Assembly: GCF_030929595.1 (NCBI RefSeq)
Contig: NZ_JAVFVR010000001.1
Location: 806,001 to 870,000 of the forward strand
Reading direction: 5' to 3'
Source of the DNA: Flavobacterium sp. LHD-85
GTDB taxonomy: Bacteria; Bacteroidota; Bacteroidia; Flavobacteriales; Flavobacteriaceae
Length of the DNA: 64,000 nucleotides
The position numbers and the translations under genes were made by a program. Below the pieces are notes generated by a model. It saw only the letters and a program-made list of their open reading frames with translations, had not been told where the DNA came from and did no database searches. Positions within the stretch are counted from its first letter, which is position 1. Every line of letters starts with the position of its first letter. Positions 48,172 to 56,420 of the stretch are shown here, piece after piece.

Positions 48172-49386
48172 CTATTTCTCCGTTTGAAGCGTTATAGGCA
48201 ATGAATACAACACTCGAACAGCTTGACCATTTTCAGTTGCAGGAATCCATTTTGGCGAAAGTTTCAAAACTCTTATTGCCTCATCTCCTGCTCCATAGCC
48301 TAAATCTTTTACAACATTAAACTCAGACAGACTTCCATCTTTTTCAACCATAAACTCAACAAAAAGCTTTCCTTCTATTTTTTGTTTCGAAAATTCTTCT
48401 GGCATTTTAAAGTTTTGTCCCACAAACATATAGAACTTTTCTATTCCGCCAGGAAATTGTGGTTGTTTAACATCTGCCTTTTCATTAACACCAATCCTGT
48501 TTTTTCCATTAAAACTATTTTGTGCAACTGCTTCCGAATTAAAAGTAATTAACAATAAAATAGAAACGACAGTTACAGAACTCACTTTTAAAACCATTGC
48601 AATTGGCGATTTTTCTTTAGTCATCATTATCAAACGTTTTTTGGTTATTTGATAATTAATAGTACTCGCCAAAGCGACAGTATGTTTATTTGAAGCAAAT
48701 TCGAGTAATAAGCTCTGATAACTTTTAACTTCATCAAACTGCTTATTCACCGCTTCATCAGCCAAAAATTCGTGATTAAGCTTTATGGCTTTTTCAAACA
48801 AAACAAACATCGGATTAAACCAAAATACAATTTGCAAAACCTCAACAAAAAGAATATCCAAAGTATGTTTTTGCTGCAAATGCGCTTTTTCATGAGCAAT
48901 TAATTCTGATGGAATTTTTCCATTTGCAAAATCTTCTTTACTGATAAAAATAGCATTCCAGAAAGAGTGTGGCAAAATCGATTCTTTCATTAAAACAAGT
49001 TTCTGATTGTCTATAAATTGTACCGAATTCTTCTTCATTTTTAAGAAAAAGGAAGACACATTTACAACAAATCGAATCAGTAAAATTGCTGCAATAAGAA
49101 CATAAATTGCACCTAAAAAGAAATATACGATTTCATTGTATGAAACTTCGTTTAAGATTGATTTATTAGACACAATCATTATTTCATCCAGCTGAATTGT
49201 TTTAATTTTTGATGGAAAAAATGATGCAATCGAAAATAATTGCAACGGAATAATTAAGCTGAAAATCAAACTTCCGAGAAGATAAGCACGATTAAAACGA
49301 AACATTCTTTCGTTTTCCAACAACAATTTATACACTGCATAAAAAACAGCAAGCAGTAAACCCGATTTTAAAAGATACGTTATCAT
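48172..49386 (-). CDS. BlaR1-like M56 peptidase with TonB C-terminal domain
   Basis: The 404-aa membrane protein has helices in the first 120 residues and a zinc-protease motif HEKAH near residue 167, followed by FWFNPMFVLFEKAIKLNHEFLADE, the M56/BlaR1 pattern. A TonB-like C-terminal domain occupies about residues 315-404 (GKLFVEFMVEKDGSLSEF). The penicillin-sensor domain of classical BlaR1 is absent. It overlaps the blaI-like gene by 4 bp; it would sense a signal and relieve BlaI repression by proteolysis. Confidence 0.88.
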   Translation of the reverse strand: MITYLLKSGLLLAVFYAVYKLLLENERMFRFNRAYLLGSLIFSLIIPLQLFSIASFFPSKIKTIQLDEIMIVSNKSILNEVSYNEIVYFFLGAIYVLIAAILLIRFVVNVSSFFLKMKKNSVQFIDNQKLVLMKESILPHSFWNAIFISKEDFANGKIPSELIAHEKAHLQQKHTLDILFVEVLQIVFWFNPMFVLFEKAIKLNHEFLADEAVNKQFDEVKSYQSLLLEFASNKHTVALASTINYQITKKRLIMMTKEKSPIAMVLKVSSVTVVSILLLITFNSEAVAQNSFNGKNRIGVNEKADVKQPQFPGGIEKFYMFVGQNFKMPEEFSKQKIEGKLFVEFMVEKDGSLSEFNVVKDLGYGAGDEAIRVLKLSPKWIPATENGQAVRVLYSLPITLQTEK

Positions 49387-49757
49387 TTTTTCTTTTTTTG
49401 AATTTCTGAATCGATTATTTTTTTAAGATCTTCCAGTTCTGAAGACGATAGATTGGTTTCGGTTGTAAAAAACGAAGCAAATTGTGAAGCCGAATTATTA
49501 AAGAAATTACTAATCAGCCCTTTCACGTGTTTCGCAAAATAGTCTGTTTTCTTTACGAGCGGATAATATTCTCGAGAATTCCCAAATTCGTTATACGCTA
49601 CAAATTTCTTATCGATCATTCTTTTTAAAAGCGTCGCCACGGTTGTTGTTGCCGGTTTTGGTTCTGGATACGCTTCAAGCAAATCCTTCATAAAAGCCTT
49701 TTCAAGCTTCCATAAATGCTCCATTAACTGTTCTTCTGCATTTGATAATTGTATCAT
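49383..49757 (-). CDS. BlaI/MecI/CopY-family repressor
   Basis: The 124-aa protein has the winged-helix pattern of BlaI (LSNAEEQLMEHLWKLEKAFMKDLLEAYP, then TTTVATLLKRMIDKKFV) and a C-terminal dimerisation helix. It overlaps the upstream DUF6624 gene and the downstream M56 gene by 4 bp each. A matching dyad at the operon head (51166-51205) suggests autoregulation. Confidence 0.92.
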   Translation of the reverse strand: MIQLSNAEEQLMEHLWKLEKAFMKDLLEAYPEPKPATTTVATLLKRMIDKKFVAYNEFGNSREYYPLVKKTDYFAKHVKGLISNFFNNSASQFASFFTTETNLSSSELEDLKKIIDSEIQKKKK

Positions 49758-50716
49758 GGTTTTGTATTTTCAAGTTTTTCTGTTTCAGCCAATTCCTTTT
49801 TATATTCCTCCAAATTCCATTCAATATTCAGTTTTGCAGCATACTCAGCCATTGTGCCAAGTCCAACTTCTGCACGCCTTTTATCTACATTATCTGGATC
49901 TATCATTGGCGATATACGAATTTTATTAGTCTTTTTATTCATTGAACTCTGACTCCCATAAATTTGTTTTTTTCCTTCTCTCAAAGCTACTCTATCTTCC
50001 AAATAAGCCAGATTTCCTGGATTTGCATTACCGTTTTTAACCGCCTCTCTCATCATTGGCAGATATTTTTGCTGGTATTTTAAATCAGAATGCTGAATCA
50101 CCAGAAACAATGTCTGATTTCCTTGCGTCCCAACCACATTTTTTCCTAACCAGCCTCTTTCGTCCAGAATTTTCATAACCTTAATGAGGTTAATGCTGTC
50201 CTTCTCCCCCATTATTTTACCAATGCTGTCAATTTTCTTTTTATCAGGCTTAGCAGCTCTGTATACATTCATAAACTCTCCGCGAATTTCCTGATCTTCG
50301 GTATAAATCTCCGCAAGTTGCTTTTCCAGCACCTTATCATAATTTGCTCCAATAACATCTAATTTCTTCTGCAGTTTATCAATTGTTTTATCCCATTCTT
50401 TTTCGGTGTGCAAAGGTTTTAAATCGTTATCAATTTTAATATGCGCCATATTCTCGTATCCGTTATCGATAGAAAGATTGAGCCATTTAAATGCTTTTTT
50501 ATGCTGCCTTGCCATAGAAGCAGAACAGCCTGCGTTGTACAAGTCTCGGTAATCTTTCTGTTCTATTTTAAAAGCTTTTCCATAACACGAGACAGACAAG
50601 TCGTAGTTTTTTGCCGTGTAGCAAGAATCTGCTTTATGAACCCATTCTTTATAAGTCTGAGCCTGCATAAAAACGCAGTTCAATACAATAAAAGAAAGTG
50701 CGATTATTTTTTTCAT
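49754..50716 (-). CDS. Secreted TPR-like protein with DUF6624 domain
   Basis: The 320-aa protein has a signal peptide (ending VFMQAQ) and TPR-like helices (about residues 22-105, DLSVSCYGKAFKIEQKDYRDLYNAGCSAS). The C-terminal domain (about 135-285) matches DUF6624 by DERGWLGKNVVGTQG, LFLVIQHSDLKYQQKYL and DRVALREGKKQIYGSQ. DUF6624 has no proven function. It overlaps the BlaI gene, so it is probably co-expressed with it and with the upstream lipoprotein. Confidence 0.83.
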   Translation of the reverse strand: MKKIIALSFIVLNCVFMQAQTYKEWVHKADSCYTAKNYDLSVSCYGKAFKIEQKDYRDLYNAGCSASMARQHKKAFKWLNLSIDNGYENMAHIKIDNDLKPLHTEKEWDKTIDKLQKKLDVIGANYDKVLEKQLAEIYTEDQEIRGEFMNVYRAAKPDKKKIDSIGKIMGEKDSINLIKVMKILDERGWLGKNVVGTQGNQTLFLVIQHSDLKYQQKYLPMMREAVKNGNANPGNLAYLEDRVALREGKKQIYGSQSSMNKKTNKIRISPMIDPDNVDKRRAEVGLGTMAEYAAKLNIEWNLEEYKKELAETEKLENTKP

Positions 50717-50731
50717 GGTTTAAAGGTTAGT

Positions 50732-51154
50732 TTATTTAATATTTTGTTCCGAAATCAATTCTCCTTTATCGTAATTCTTGATTCCTTTTAATTTTCCTTT
50801 GTCCGAATAAAACTTCCATTCTCCAAAATAAAACCAATGCGACTGAACCGAATCAGTCTCAAATTTAGTTTTCCCTTTCGATTCCAGTTTTCCGTTTTCG
50901 TAATAACTTTTTACAATACAGATTCCGTTTTTGTATTTCTCTGTTTTGTAGATTTTCCCATTAATGTACATTTTCCATTTTTTAACCGGAAGATCGTTTC
51001 TATAATATTCATACGATTTATAATTTGTACCATCCTGCGTATAATTATCAATCCAAACACCTTCTTTTTTCTTGTCAATTTTCTGATTGATCGGTTTGCT
51101 TTTACAGCTCAAAAGCATTGAACCGCAAAACAATAGTAAAAAGAGGTTTTTCAT
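50732..51154 (-). CDS. YwqK-like MORN-repeat lipoprotein
   Basis: The 140-aa protein has a lipoprotein signal peptide (MLLSC, Cys17). MORN-like strands of the YwqK type follow (YRNDLPVKKWKMYINGKI, YKNGICIVKSYYENGKLESKG, FYSDKGKLKGIKNYDKGEL). In Bacillus a YwqK homologue is an antitoxin, but Bacteroidota YwqK-like lipoproteins are numerous and mostly unstudied. It is the first gene of the BlaI-linked operon, 15 bp before DUF6624. Confidence 0.82.
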   Translation of the reverse strand: MKNLFLLLFCGSMLLSCKSKPINQKIDKKKEGVWIDNYTQDGTNYKSYEYYRNDLPVKKWKMYINGKIYKTEKYKNGICIVKSYYENGKLESKGKTKFETDSVQSHWFYFGEWKFYSDKGKLKGIKNYDKGELISEQNIK

Positions 51155-51165
51155 ATTTATGTTTT

Positions 51166-51205
51166 AATTCTACAAGCATAGATGTTACTCTACAAATGTA
51201 GAATT
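51166..51205 (-). promoter_or_regulatory. BlaI-type operator and -7 box before the YwqK gene
   Basis: TCTACA-AA-TGTAGA (51189-51202) is a perfect dyad of the TACAnnTGTA type used by BlaI, MecI and CopY. It overlaps the minus-strand -7 box TACATTTG (51193-51200). An extra TCTACA half-site at 51169-51174 lies 20 bp away, and AATTCTACA/TGTAGAATT (51166-51174, 51197-51205) forms a wider repeat. The start codon is 35 bp downstream. Confidence 0.72.
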
Positions 51206-51363
51206 AATTTTCAAACTAGCAAATATTTTTTTAAGATCCTGATATCGTAAGACTTAAAAGTTCTTATAACCTAAATTTTCTTGATTTTCCAAATGCGTTA
51301 GGGATTACTTCACATTATTTTTATTTCATTGGAGTTCAGTGAACTTCGTTTGAGGCGGTATCT

Positions 51364-51413
51364 CCCGATTTATAAAAACAAGGCTTTTTAGCCGTAGTTT
51401 TTGTTAATCGGGA
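51364..51413. repeat. Palindromic repeat (CCCGATTTATAAAAACAAGG)
   Basis: CCCGATTTATAAAAACAAGGCT pairs, with a few mismatches, with AGCCGTAGTTTTTGTTAATCGGG. The flanks (GCGGTATCT and GAATATAGCCGAAAGCCCG) are also typical of a repeated flavobacterial element. Confidence 0.75.
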
Positions 51414-51451
51414 ATATAGCCGAAAGCCCGACCGAAGGGAACGCCCATAAA

Positions 51452-51479
51452 AAAATCCGCTCATTTCTGAACGGATTTA
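51452..51479 (-). terminator. Terminator of the M20 dipeptidase gene
   Basis: On the minus strand AAATCCGTTCA and TGAGCGGATTT form a stem (one G-T pair) around GAAA, followed by T5, 45 bp after the stop. Confidence 0.8.
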
Positions 51480-51523
51480 TATAAAACTTTGCACCTCTGT
51501 GCCTTTGAACCTTTGTCCCTTTT

Positions 51524-52912
51524 TTACTTACTTAATTCCACAAAATATTTGTAAAACAACGGAATAGTCTCAATACCTTTCAAGTAATTAAAGATTCCGA
51601 AATGCTCATTTGGCGAGTGAATAGCATCACTATCCAAACCAAATCCCATTAAGATGGTTTTGCTTTTTAATTCTTTTTCAAACAAAGCTACAATCGGAAT
51701 ACTTCCACCAGAACGAACTGGAATTGCAGGAACTCCAAACGTTTCTGTATACGCTTTATTTGCTGCCTGATAACCAATGCTGTCAATTGGCGTTACATAA
51801 CCTTGACCACCATGGTGAGGCGTTACTTTTACCGTAACTCCAGCTGGAGCAAGACTTGTGAAATGTTTTGTGAAAAGTTCTGTAATCTCTTCCCATTCTT
51901 GATTTGGAACCAAACGCATCGAGATTTTAGCAAAAGCTTTACTCGCAATAACCGTTTTAGCACCTTCGCCAGTATAACCGCCCCAGATTCCGTTTACGTC
52001 TAAAGTCGGACGAATTGAGTTGCGCTCGTTTGTTACATACCCTTTTTCACCATAAACATCGGCAATGTTTAAAGCGTTTTTATATTTTTCTAAGCTGAAA
52101 GGCGCTTTTGCCATTTCAGCTCTTTCTTCTGCAGATAATTCTTCTACTTTATCGTAGAAACCTGGAATGGTAATATGATTGTTTTCGTCGTGAAGCGAAG
52201 CAATCATTTTTGCCAGAATATTAATTGGGTTTGCCACAGCTCCACCGTATAAACCTGAATGCAAATCGCGGTTCGGACCTGTAACCTCTACCTCAACATA
52301 ACTCAAACCTCTTAAACCAGTCGTGATCGATGGCTGTTGGTTGGAGATCATTCCTGTATCTGAAATCAAAATAACGTCGTTTTTCAGTTTTTCCTGATTG
52401 CGCTCTACGAACCAAGCCAAACTTGCAGAACCTACTTCTTCCTCACCTTCGATCATGAATTTTACGTTACAAGGCAACGTATTGCTTTGCACCATTAATT
52501 CAAGCGCTTTTACGTGCATGTACATCTGACCTTTGTCGTCACACGCTCCACGCGCGAAGATGGCTCCTTCTGGGTGAATATCTGTAGTTTTAATAACTGG
52601 TTCAAAAGGTGGCGAAGTCCATAATTCTAATGGATCTGGCGGTTGTACGTCGTAGTGTCCGTAAACTAAAACCGTTGGAAGATTTGGATCTATAATTTTC
52701 TCTCCGTAGATAATTGGGTAACCTGGAGTGTCGCAAGTTTCGACATAATCGCACCCTGCTTTTGATAAACTTTCTTTTACAGCCTCTGCTGTGTCAATAA
52801 CATCTTGAGAATATGCAGTGTCGGCAGAAACCGACGGAATCTTTAATAATTCGATCAATTCGTTGATAAACCGATCTTTATGTTGTTGAACGTAGGACTT
52901 AATATTTTCCAT
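51524..52912 (-). CDS. M20-family dipeptidase
   Basis: The 462-aa cytoplasmic zinc peptidase has the metal motif VYGHYDVQPPDP (His and following Asp), ARGACDDKGQ, EGEEEVGS (catalytic Glu pair) and ISDTGM. The dimerisation lid carries DLHSGLYGG. This matches the M20 dipeptidase/CNDP subgroup, which splits dipeptides. A -7 box lies 22 bp upstream. Confidence 0.92.
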   Translation of the reverse strand: MENIKSYVQQHKDRFINELIELLKIPSVSADTAYSQDVIDTAEAVKESLSKAGCDYVETCDTPGYPIIYGEKIIDPNLPTVLVYGHYDVQPPDPLELWTSPPFEPVIKTTDIHPEGAIFARGACDDKGQMYMHVKALELMVQSNTLPCNVKFMIEGEEEVGSASLAWFVERNQEKLKNDVILISDTGMISNQQPSITTGLRGLSYVEVEVTGPNRDLHSGLYGGAVANPINILAKMIASLHDENNHITIPGFYDKVEELSAEERAEMAKAPFSLEKYKNALNIADVYGEKGYVTNERNSIRPTLDVNGIWGGYTGEGAKTVIASKAFAKISMRLVPNQEWEEITELFTKHFTSLAPAGVTVKVTPHHGGQGYVTPIDSIGYQAANKAYTETFGVPAIPVRSGGSIPIVALFEKELKSKTILMGFGLDSDAIHSPNEHFGIFNYLKGIETIPLFYKYFVELSK

Positions 52913-52934
52913 TTAAATTATTTTTATAGAAAAC

Positions 52935-52942
52935 CAAAAGTA
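52935..52942 (-). promoter_or_regulatory. -7 box of the M20 dipeptidase promoter
   Basis: The minus strand reads TACTTTTG, 22 bp before the ATG. Confidence 0.55.
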
Positions 52943-52999
52943 CGAAAAAGAGAATTAAAAAAAATTTTCAAAAAAGCTTTGATAATTCAAAAGTATGCC

Positions 53000-53007
53000 T
53001 ATCTTTG
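53000..53007 (+). promoter_or_regulatory. -7 box of the tRNA-Leu promoter
   Basis: TATCTTTG lies 14 bp before the tRNA 5' end, the expected distance for a short leader. Confidence 0.65.
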
Positions 53008-53021
53008 CACCCACAATTACC

Positions 53022-53103
53022 GCGGATATGGCGAAATTGGTAGACGTGCCAGACTTAGGATCTGGTGCCGCAAGGCGTGTAGGTTCGAGTCCTATTATCC
53101 GCA
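53022..53103 (+). tRNA. tRNA-Leu, anticodon UAG
   Basis: An 82-nt tRNA with acceptor stem GCGGATA/TATCCGC, anticodon stem CCAGA/TCTGG and loop CTTAGGA giving anticodon TAG. It has a class II variable arm (TGCCGCAAGGCGT) and a T-loop TTCGAGT. CCA is not encoded. A terminator follows directly. Confidence 0.96.
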
Positions 53104-53106
53104 CAA

Positions 53107-53141
53107 AAAAAAGCTTCTGAAGATTTTTCAGAAGCTTTTTT
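53107..53141 (+). terminator. Terminator after tRNA-Leu
   Basis: AAAAGCTTCTGAA and TTCAGAAGCTTTT form a strong stem ending in T6, only 3 bp after the tRNA. Confidence 0.88.
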
Positions 53142-53278
53142 GTTTTTACTACATTTTGTTTTTTGTTATTAAAGTTGTTGATAAAGAATTTATTACAATT
53201 TTAAATCTTTGTTCTTTCCATTTTATTTTTGAATTATCGTATAAACTAGATCATTCAAGACAATTAACAAATTACTTT

Positions 53279-53587
53279 ATGGAGGAATTATTTTTAGAAG
53301 AAGATAGATTTCAAAAACATTTAAATGACAATCATTACACATTAATAGCACCTGTTGATCTTAATCTTTTTGAGCCTTTTATAAAAACTATCAACGAAAT
53401 AGCTCCTTCAAGTTTTTTTGGCTCCATTGATGATGCTTTAAAAAATAGAGAGGCGGTACGAATAGCAATACAAAATTTCCCTCCACAGACTGAATATAAA
53501 GTTTATGTCATAATATCAATGGGCGGAATGATGCTTCATGCAACTCTGGAAGAATATTGTGAAAGGCACAACATACAATATCCATAA
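53279..53587 (+). CDS. Hypothetical protein, first gene of a tRNA-adjacent pair
   Basis: The 102-aa acidic, soluble protein starts at the ATG at 53279; a longer frame upstream runs through the tRNA and is not real. It contains a Phe/Leu-rich N-terminal half and the conserved-looking strand VYVIISMGGMMLHATLEEY near the end. I do not recognise a family. It is 12 bp ahead of a membrane-protein gene, suggesting the two work together. Confidence 0.7.
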   Translation: MEELFLEEDRFQKHLNDNHYTLIAPVDLNLFEPFIKTINEIAPSSFFGSIDDALKNREAVRIAIQNFPPQTEYKVYVIISMGGMMLHATLEEYCERHNIQYP

Positions 53588-53599
53588 TTAACAAAGGAA

Positions 53600-54244
53600 A
53601 TGGAAAATTTTGATTTCTATAAAAACAAATACGAAAGAGAATTAAATAGACGAAATTATTTAGATGGAGCAATAAATAATCCAATAATCGGAGTAACAGT
53701 TGTAACAACATTAAACTCTTATATTGTATCTAAAAGTATTTTCAAAGCAAATGAAAATAGCTCAATATTCATAATTACGATTTTAATTTTAACTTTTATT
53801 CTTGCATTTATATCCGTAATTTTTATTTTTATTTCATCAAATAATCTTTTTAAAGGATTCAAATATCAACATTTCGGCTTACTTAAAGACTATAGAAAAT
53901 TTGAACTTGATTTAGAAAAATTCAATAACGAACTAGAAGATAGTAATTTACAAAACAGTTTTAAACAACGAACTGTTGAAAAATTTATCCAGTTTGCAGA
54001 TGATCACACTATTATAAATGATAAAAGAGCGCTAAATTTGTATAGGTCAAGAAGTTTTATAATACTAGCGATTTTATTGACATTCATAAATTTGAGTTTT
54101 GTAACTATAATAAATTTTAAAATGGCAGAAGAAAACAATCCAATAGTTGTCCCTGCGCCAATAACTCCTTCAGAACCGCCAAGAATGCCAACTGATAGAA
54201 TTGAAAAAGGCGAAAATCCTACAAGTCCATTGCAAACAAAATAA
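53600..54244 (+). CDS. Hypothetical three-helix membrane protein
   Basis: The 214-aa protein has two N-terminal membrane segments (about residues 27-46 and 52-80), a charged helical stretch (about 85-140) and a third membrane helix (about 150-170). A proline-rich tail (VVPAPITPSEPPRMP) follows. The two-helix-plus-helical-body layout recalls SLATT-type membrane proteins of defence systems, but no sequence match can be claimed. Its DNA looks more AT-rich than its neighbours. Confidence 0.72.
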   Translation: MENFDFYKNKYERELNRRNYLDGAINNPIIGVTVVTTLNSYIVSKSIFKANENSSIFIITILILTFILAFISVIFIFISSNNLFKGFKYQHFGLLKDYRKFELDLEKFNNELEDSNLQNSFKQRTVEKFIQFADDHTIINDKRALNLYRSRSFIILAILLTFINLSFVTIINFKMAEENNPIVVPAPITPSEPPRMPTDRIEKGENPTSPLQTK

Positions 54245-54787
54245 AATTGCTTGGAATAAACAAAATACTGCTGCAATCTTTTATTGTAATAGATTACAGC
54301 AGTGTTTTGTTTTAAATATTATCTTTTAAGGAAATCTTATCATTCCCTAGCTTAACAGTATGCCACTCTAAAAACCTTCAATATCTCCTAAACACACCAT
54401 AGTCCATGATTTTTCATTCCTCGAAATGACAAAATGTGCAGTGATTCATCTTTATCAAATCATCTTGACGAAAGGAGCTTTTCAGCATCACCAACAGTTT
54501 GTACACTATGAAAAAAATTGCGGAAATCACTCTGGAATTTTTTGTCGGTTTTGCTTTTTGTTTCTCCTTTCGTGGAAATGAAAAACTGGGTGGAAATAAA
54601 AAACACTCAAAACACTACAAAACAACAAATTATCACCAAAATCCACCCCAACAAAAAGATTTCTTCCGTACCTTTACTAATCCAAAAAATCTGCCAATAA
54701 ACTCTTCTCTTTGCCTATTGCAGAACAAATTCCCCAAATTTTGTTTCGGTTATAAATTCGTTTTCAACCACTTAACAATAAACAAAA
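54245..54787. other. 543-bp spacer with terminator and repeat fragments
   Basis: It starts with the terminator at 54267-54303. Around 54415-54475 there are fragments related to the TCATTTCGACG repeats (TCATTCCTCGAAATGACAAAA, CTTGACGAAAGGAGC). A 124-codon frame (54499-54873) overlaps the start of the methyltransferase and is judged chance. I see no other gene. Confidence 0.6.
54267..54303 (+). terminator. Terminator after the unknown membrane protein gene
   Basis: ACTGCTGCAATCT pairs with AGATTACAGCAGT with one mismatch and is followed by GTTTTGTTTT, 22 bp after the stop. Confidence 0.75.
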
Positions 54788-55639
54788 ATGGAATCACAAC
54801 TACAGGAAATTCGGGAACAGCAGAAAGCCTCTTGGAACAAATTTTCTCCAGGCTGGAAAAAATGGGATCATGAAATTCTGGATTTCATGAGGCCTTTTGC
54901 CGATGAAATCATTCGTTCGATAAATCCAAAAGGATCTGATGTAATTTTAGATGTCGCGGCTGGAACTGGCGAACCGGGTTTGAGCATTGCCGCGATGCTT
55001 TCTGACGGAAAAGTCATTATTACCGATCTCGCTGACGATATGCTTACTATTGCCCGCGAAAATGCTTTTAGAAAAGGAATCACAAATGTTGAATTTCAAG
55101 CTTGCGATGTCACCGAACTTCCTTTTTATGACAATACCTTCGACGCGATAAGCTGCCGAATGGGTTTTATGTTTTTTCCTGATATGCTTTTGGCGGCAAA
55201 AGAAATGTATCGGGTTCTGAAACCTGGTGGCAAAATCGCAACTGCTGTCTGGAGCGGACCTGAGAAAAATTTTTGGGTTACTGCTGTTGGCGGAACAATT
55301 AACAGAAATATGCAGCTTTCTCCTCCGCCTCCCGAAGCTCCGGGAATGTTTCGCTGTTCGAAAAGCGGTTTAATAGCCGATATTTTCCAACAAGCTGGAT
55401 TTAAAAATACTTCCGAAACAGAACTTACCGGCAAATTAGTTTGTGGCACAGCAGAAGTCTACTGGAATCTGATCACCGAAATTGCCGCGCCTTTTGTTGC
55501 CGCGCTCAGCAATGCCGATGACGAAATGAGAGAAAAAATCAAGCAAGAAGTTTTTGCACAAGTAAACGAAAAATTCCCTGACGGAAATGTCATTATTGAC
55601 GGAAATGCTCTTGTAATTTCTGGAGAGAAACAATTTTAA
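54788..55639 (+). CDS. Class I SAM-dependent methyltransferase
   Basis: The 283-aa protein has motif I ILDVAAGTGEPGLS (about residues 55-68), a middle FQACDVTELPF and the post-motif MYRVLKPGGKIATAVW, the UbiE-like methyltransferase pattern. No quinone genes lie nearby and the protein is longer than UbiE, so another small-molecule or lipid substrate is possible. Terminator follows. Confidence 0.85.
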   Translation: MESQLQEIREQQKASWNKFSPGWKKWDHEILDFMRPFADEIIRSINPKGSDVILDVAAGTGEPGLSIAAMLSDGKVIITDLADDMLTIARENAFRKGITNVEFQACDVTELPFYDNTFDAISCRMGFMFFPDMLLAAKEMYRVLKPGGKIATAVWSGPEKNFWVTAVGGTINRNMQLSPPPPEAPGMFRCSKSGLIADIFQQAGFKNTSETELTGKLVCGTAEVYWNLITEIAAPFVAALSNADDEMREKIKQEVFAQVNEKFPDGNVIIDGNALVISGEKQF

Positions 55640-55660
55640 AACCGTTTGATAAATAACCCG

Positions 55661-55694
55661 AAAAAGCTTCTGAAACATTCCAGAAGCTTTTTTA
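55661..55694 (+). terminator. Terminator after the methyltransferase gene
   Basis: AAAAAGCTTCTGAA and TTCCAGAAGCTTTTTT form a stem with T6, 22 bp after the stop. The stem resembles that after tRNA-Leu. Confidence 0.82.
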
Positions 55695-55729
55695 TTTATG
55701 CAATTTTACACTATTCGATTTTATTTCAA

Positions 55730-55809
55730 ATATAGCCCAGGTTTCAACCACGGGAGACAAAGATTGTCGACAATGAATGCGTTCCAATAGTTCAGACCAT
55801 TGGCTATAT
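55730..55809. repeat. Palindromic repeat (TATAGCCCAGGTTTCAACC type)
   Basis: ATATAGCC (from 55730) and GGCTATAT (to 55809) are the outer arms. The interior (GTTTCAACCACGGG, ATGAATGCGTTCC) matches wording I know from repeated flavobacterial spacers. It lies between two convergent genes. Confidence 0.6.
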
Positions 55810-55842
55810 CTTAAATCGATAAATCCATCTTGTTTGTCATTC

Positions 55843-56076
55843 CTACTCCAAATCCAGATAAGGATCGAGAACTTCTGCCAACTTATTTAACCAATAAAAA
55901 TTATCATCGATTTTAGACAATTCAGACTCTATACTTTCACATCTTCTCATAGAGCTTAATGAAAGAGCATGATTTACTTGTCGTATCATTTTTGCCATAT
56001 CTTTAGTATCAATAACATCACTAAAAAAATCTAAAAGTCTTTTTTCTGTTTCTTCCGAAAGATCGTTTGTAGCCAT
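55843..56076 (-). CDS. Small hypothetical protein, divergent from an XRE regulator
   Basis: The 77-aa acidic helical protein starts at the ATG at 56076; the longer frame to 56133 has a weak extension. No family recognised. It is divergently placed 87 bp from an XRE-type gene, so the regulator may control it. Confidence 0.65.
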   Translation of the reverse strand: MATNDLSEETEKRLLDFFSDVIDTKDMAKMIRQVNHALSLSSMRRCESIESELSKIDDNFYWLNKLAEVLDPYLDLE

Positions 56077-56163
56077 TGTCTTATTTTTTAAATGTGGTAA
56101 ATATAATACTTTTGAACACATAAATGTAACCAAGACAAAAATAAATCTTAAGAATTTTGAAAT

Positions 56164-56394
56164 ATGGATATTTCAGAAGAAACCTTTATTGCAAATCTTG
56201 GGACTCATATAAGACAATTGCGTGAAAAAAAAGGCTTATCACAACAAGCTTTGGCTGATGATTGTGATATCAAAAAAACTCAGATAGGTAGAATTGAAAG
56301 AGCTGAAATAAATACTACAGTAAAAACTCTTGTAAAAATCGCCAGTGCTTTGGATATTGAACCTAAAGAATTGTTTGATTTTCCTTTGAAATAA
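56164..56394 (+). CDS. Small XRE-family helix-turn-helix regulator
   Basis: The 76-aa protein is almost only a Cro/C1-type HTH (about residues 11-68, IRQLREKKGLSQQALADDCDI, then RIERAEINTTVKTLVKIASAL). Such solitary regulators sit in accessory modules or act as antitoxins. It lies 26 bp upstream of a membrane protein gene. Confidence 0.85.
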   Translation: MDISEETFIANLGTHIRQLREKKGLSQQALADDCDIKKTQIGRIERAEINTTVKTLVKIASALDIEPKELFDFPLK

Positions 56395-56420
56395 AACCTT
56401 AAAATTTTCCTTAATCTCCA

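Larger units (their letters stand above)
51155..51523. other. 369-bp spacer: operator region, palindrome and terminator
   Basis: From right to left it holds a repeat arm near 51490-51520, the terminator of the M20 gene, a palindrome at 51364-51413 and the BlaI-type operator with a -7 box at 51166-51205. No ORF of note. Confidence 0.75.

Noticed and set aside
52880..53278. N-terminal extension of the gene at 53279
   Set aside because: The frame runs through tRNA-Leu and its terminator; the ATG at 53279 is the plausible start.
54499..54873. 124-codon plus-strand frame as a gene
   Set aside because: It overlaps the methyltransferase start by 86 bp, has no family signal, and its residue make-up is that of AT-rich spacer.
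54788..55639. UbiE menaquinone methyltransferase
   Set aside because: Motifs are UbiE-like but the protein is longer and no quinone genes are nearby; a general methyltransferase call is safer.
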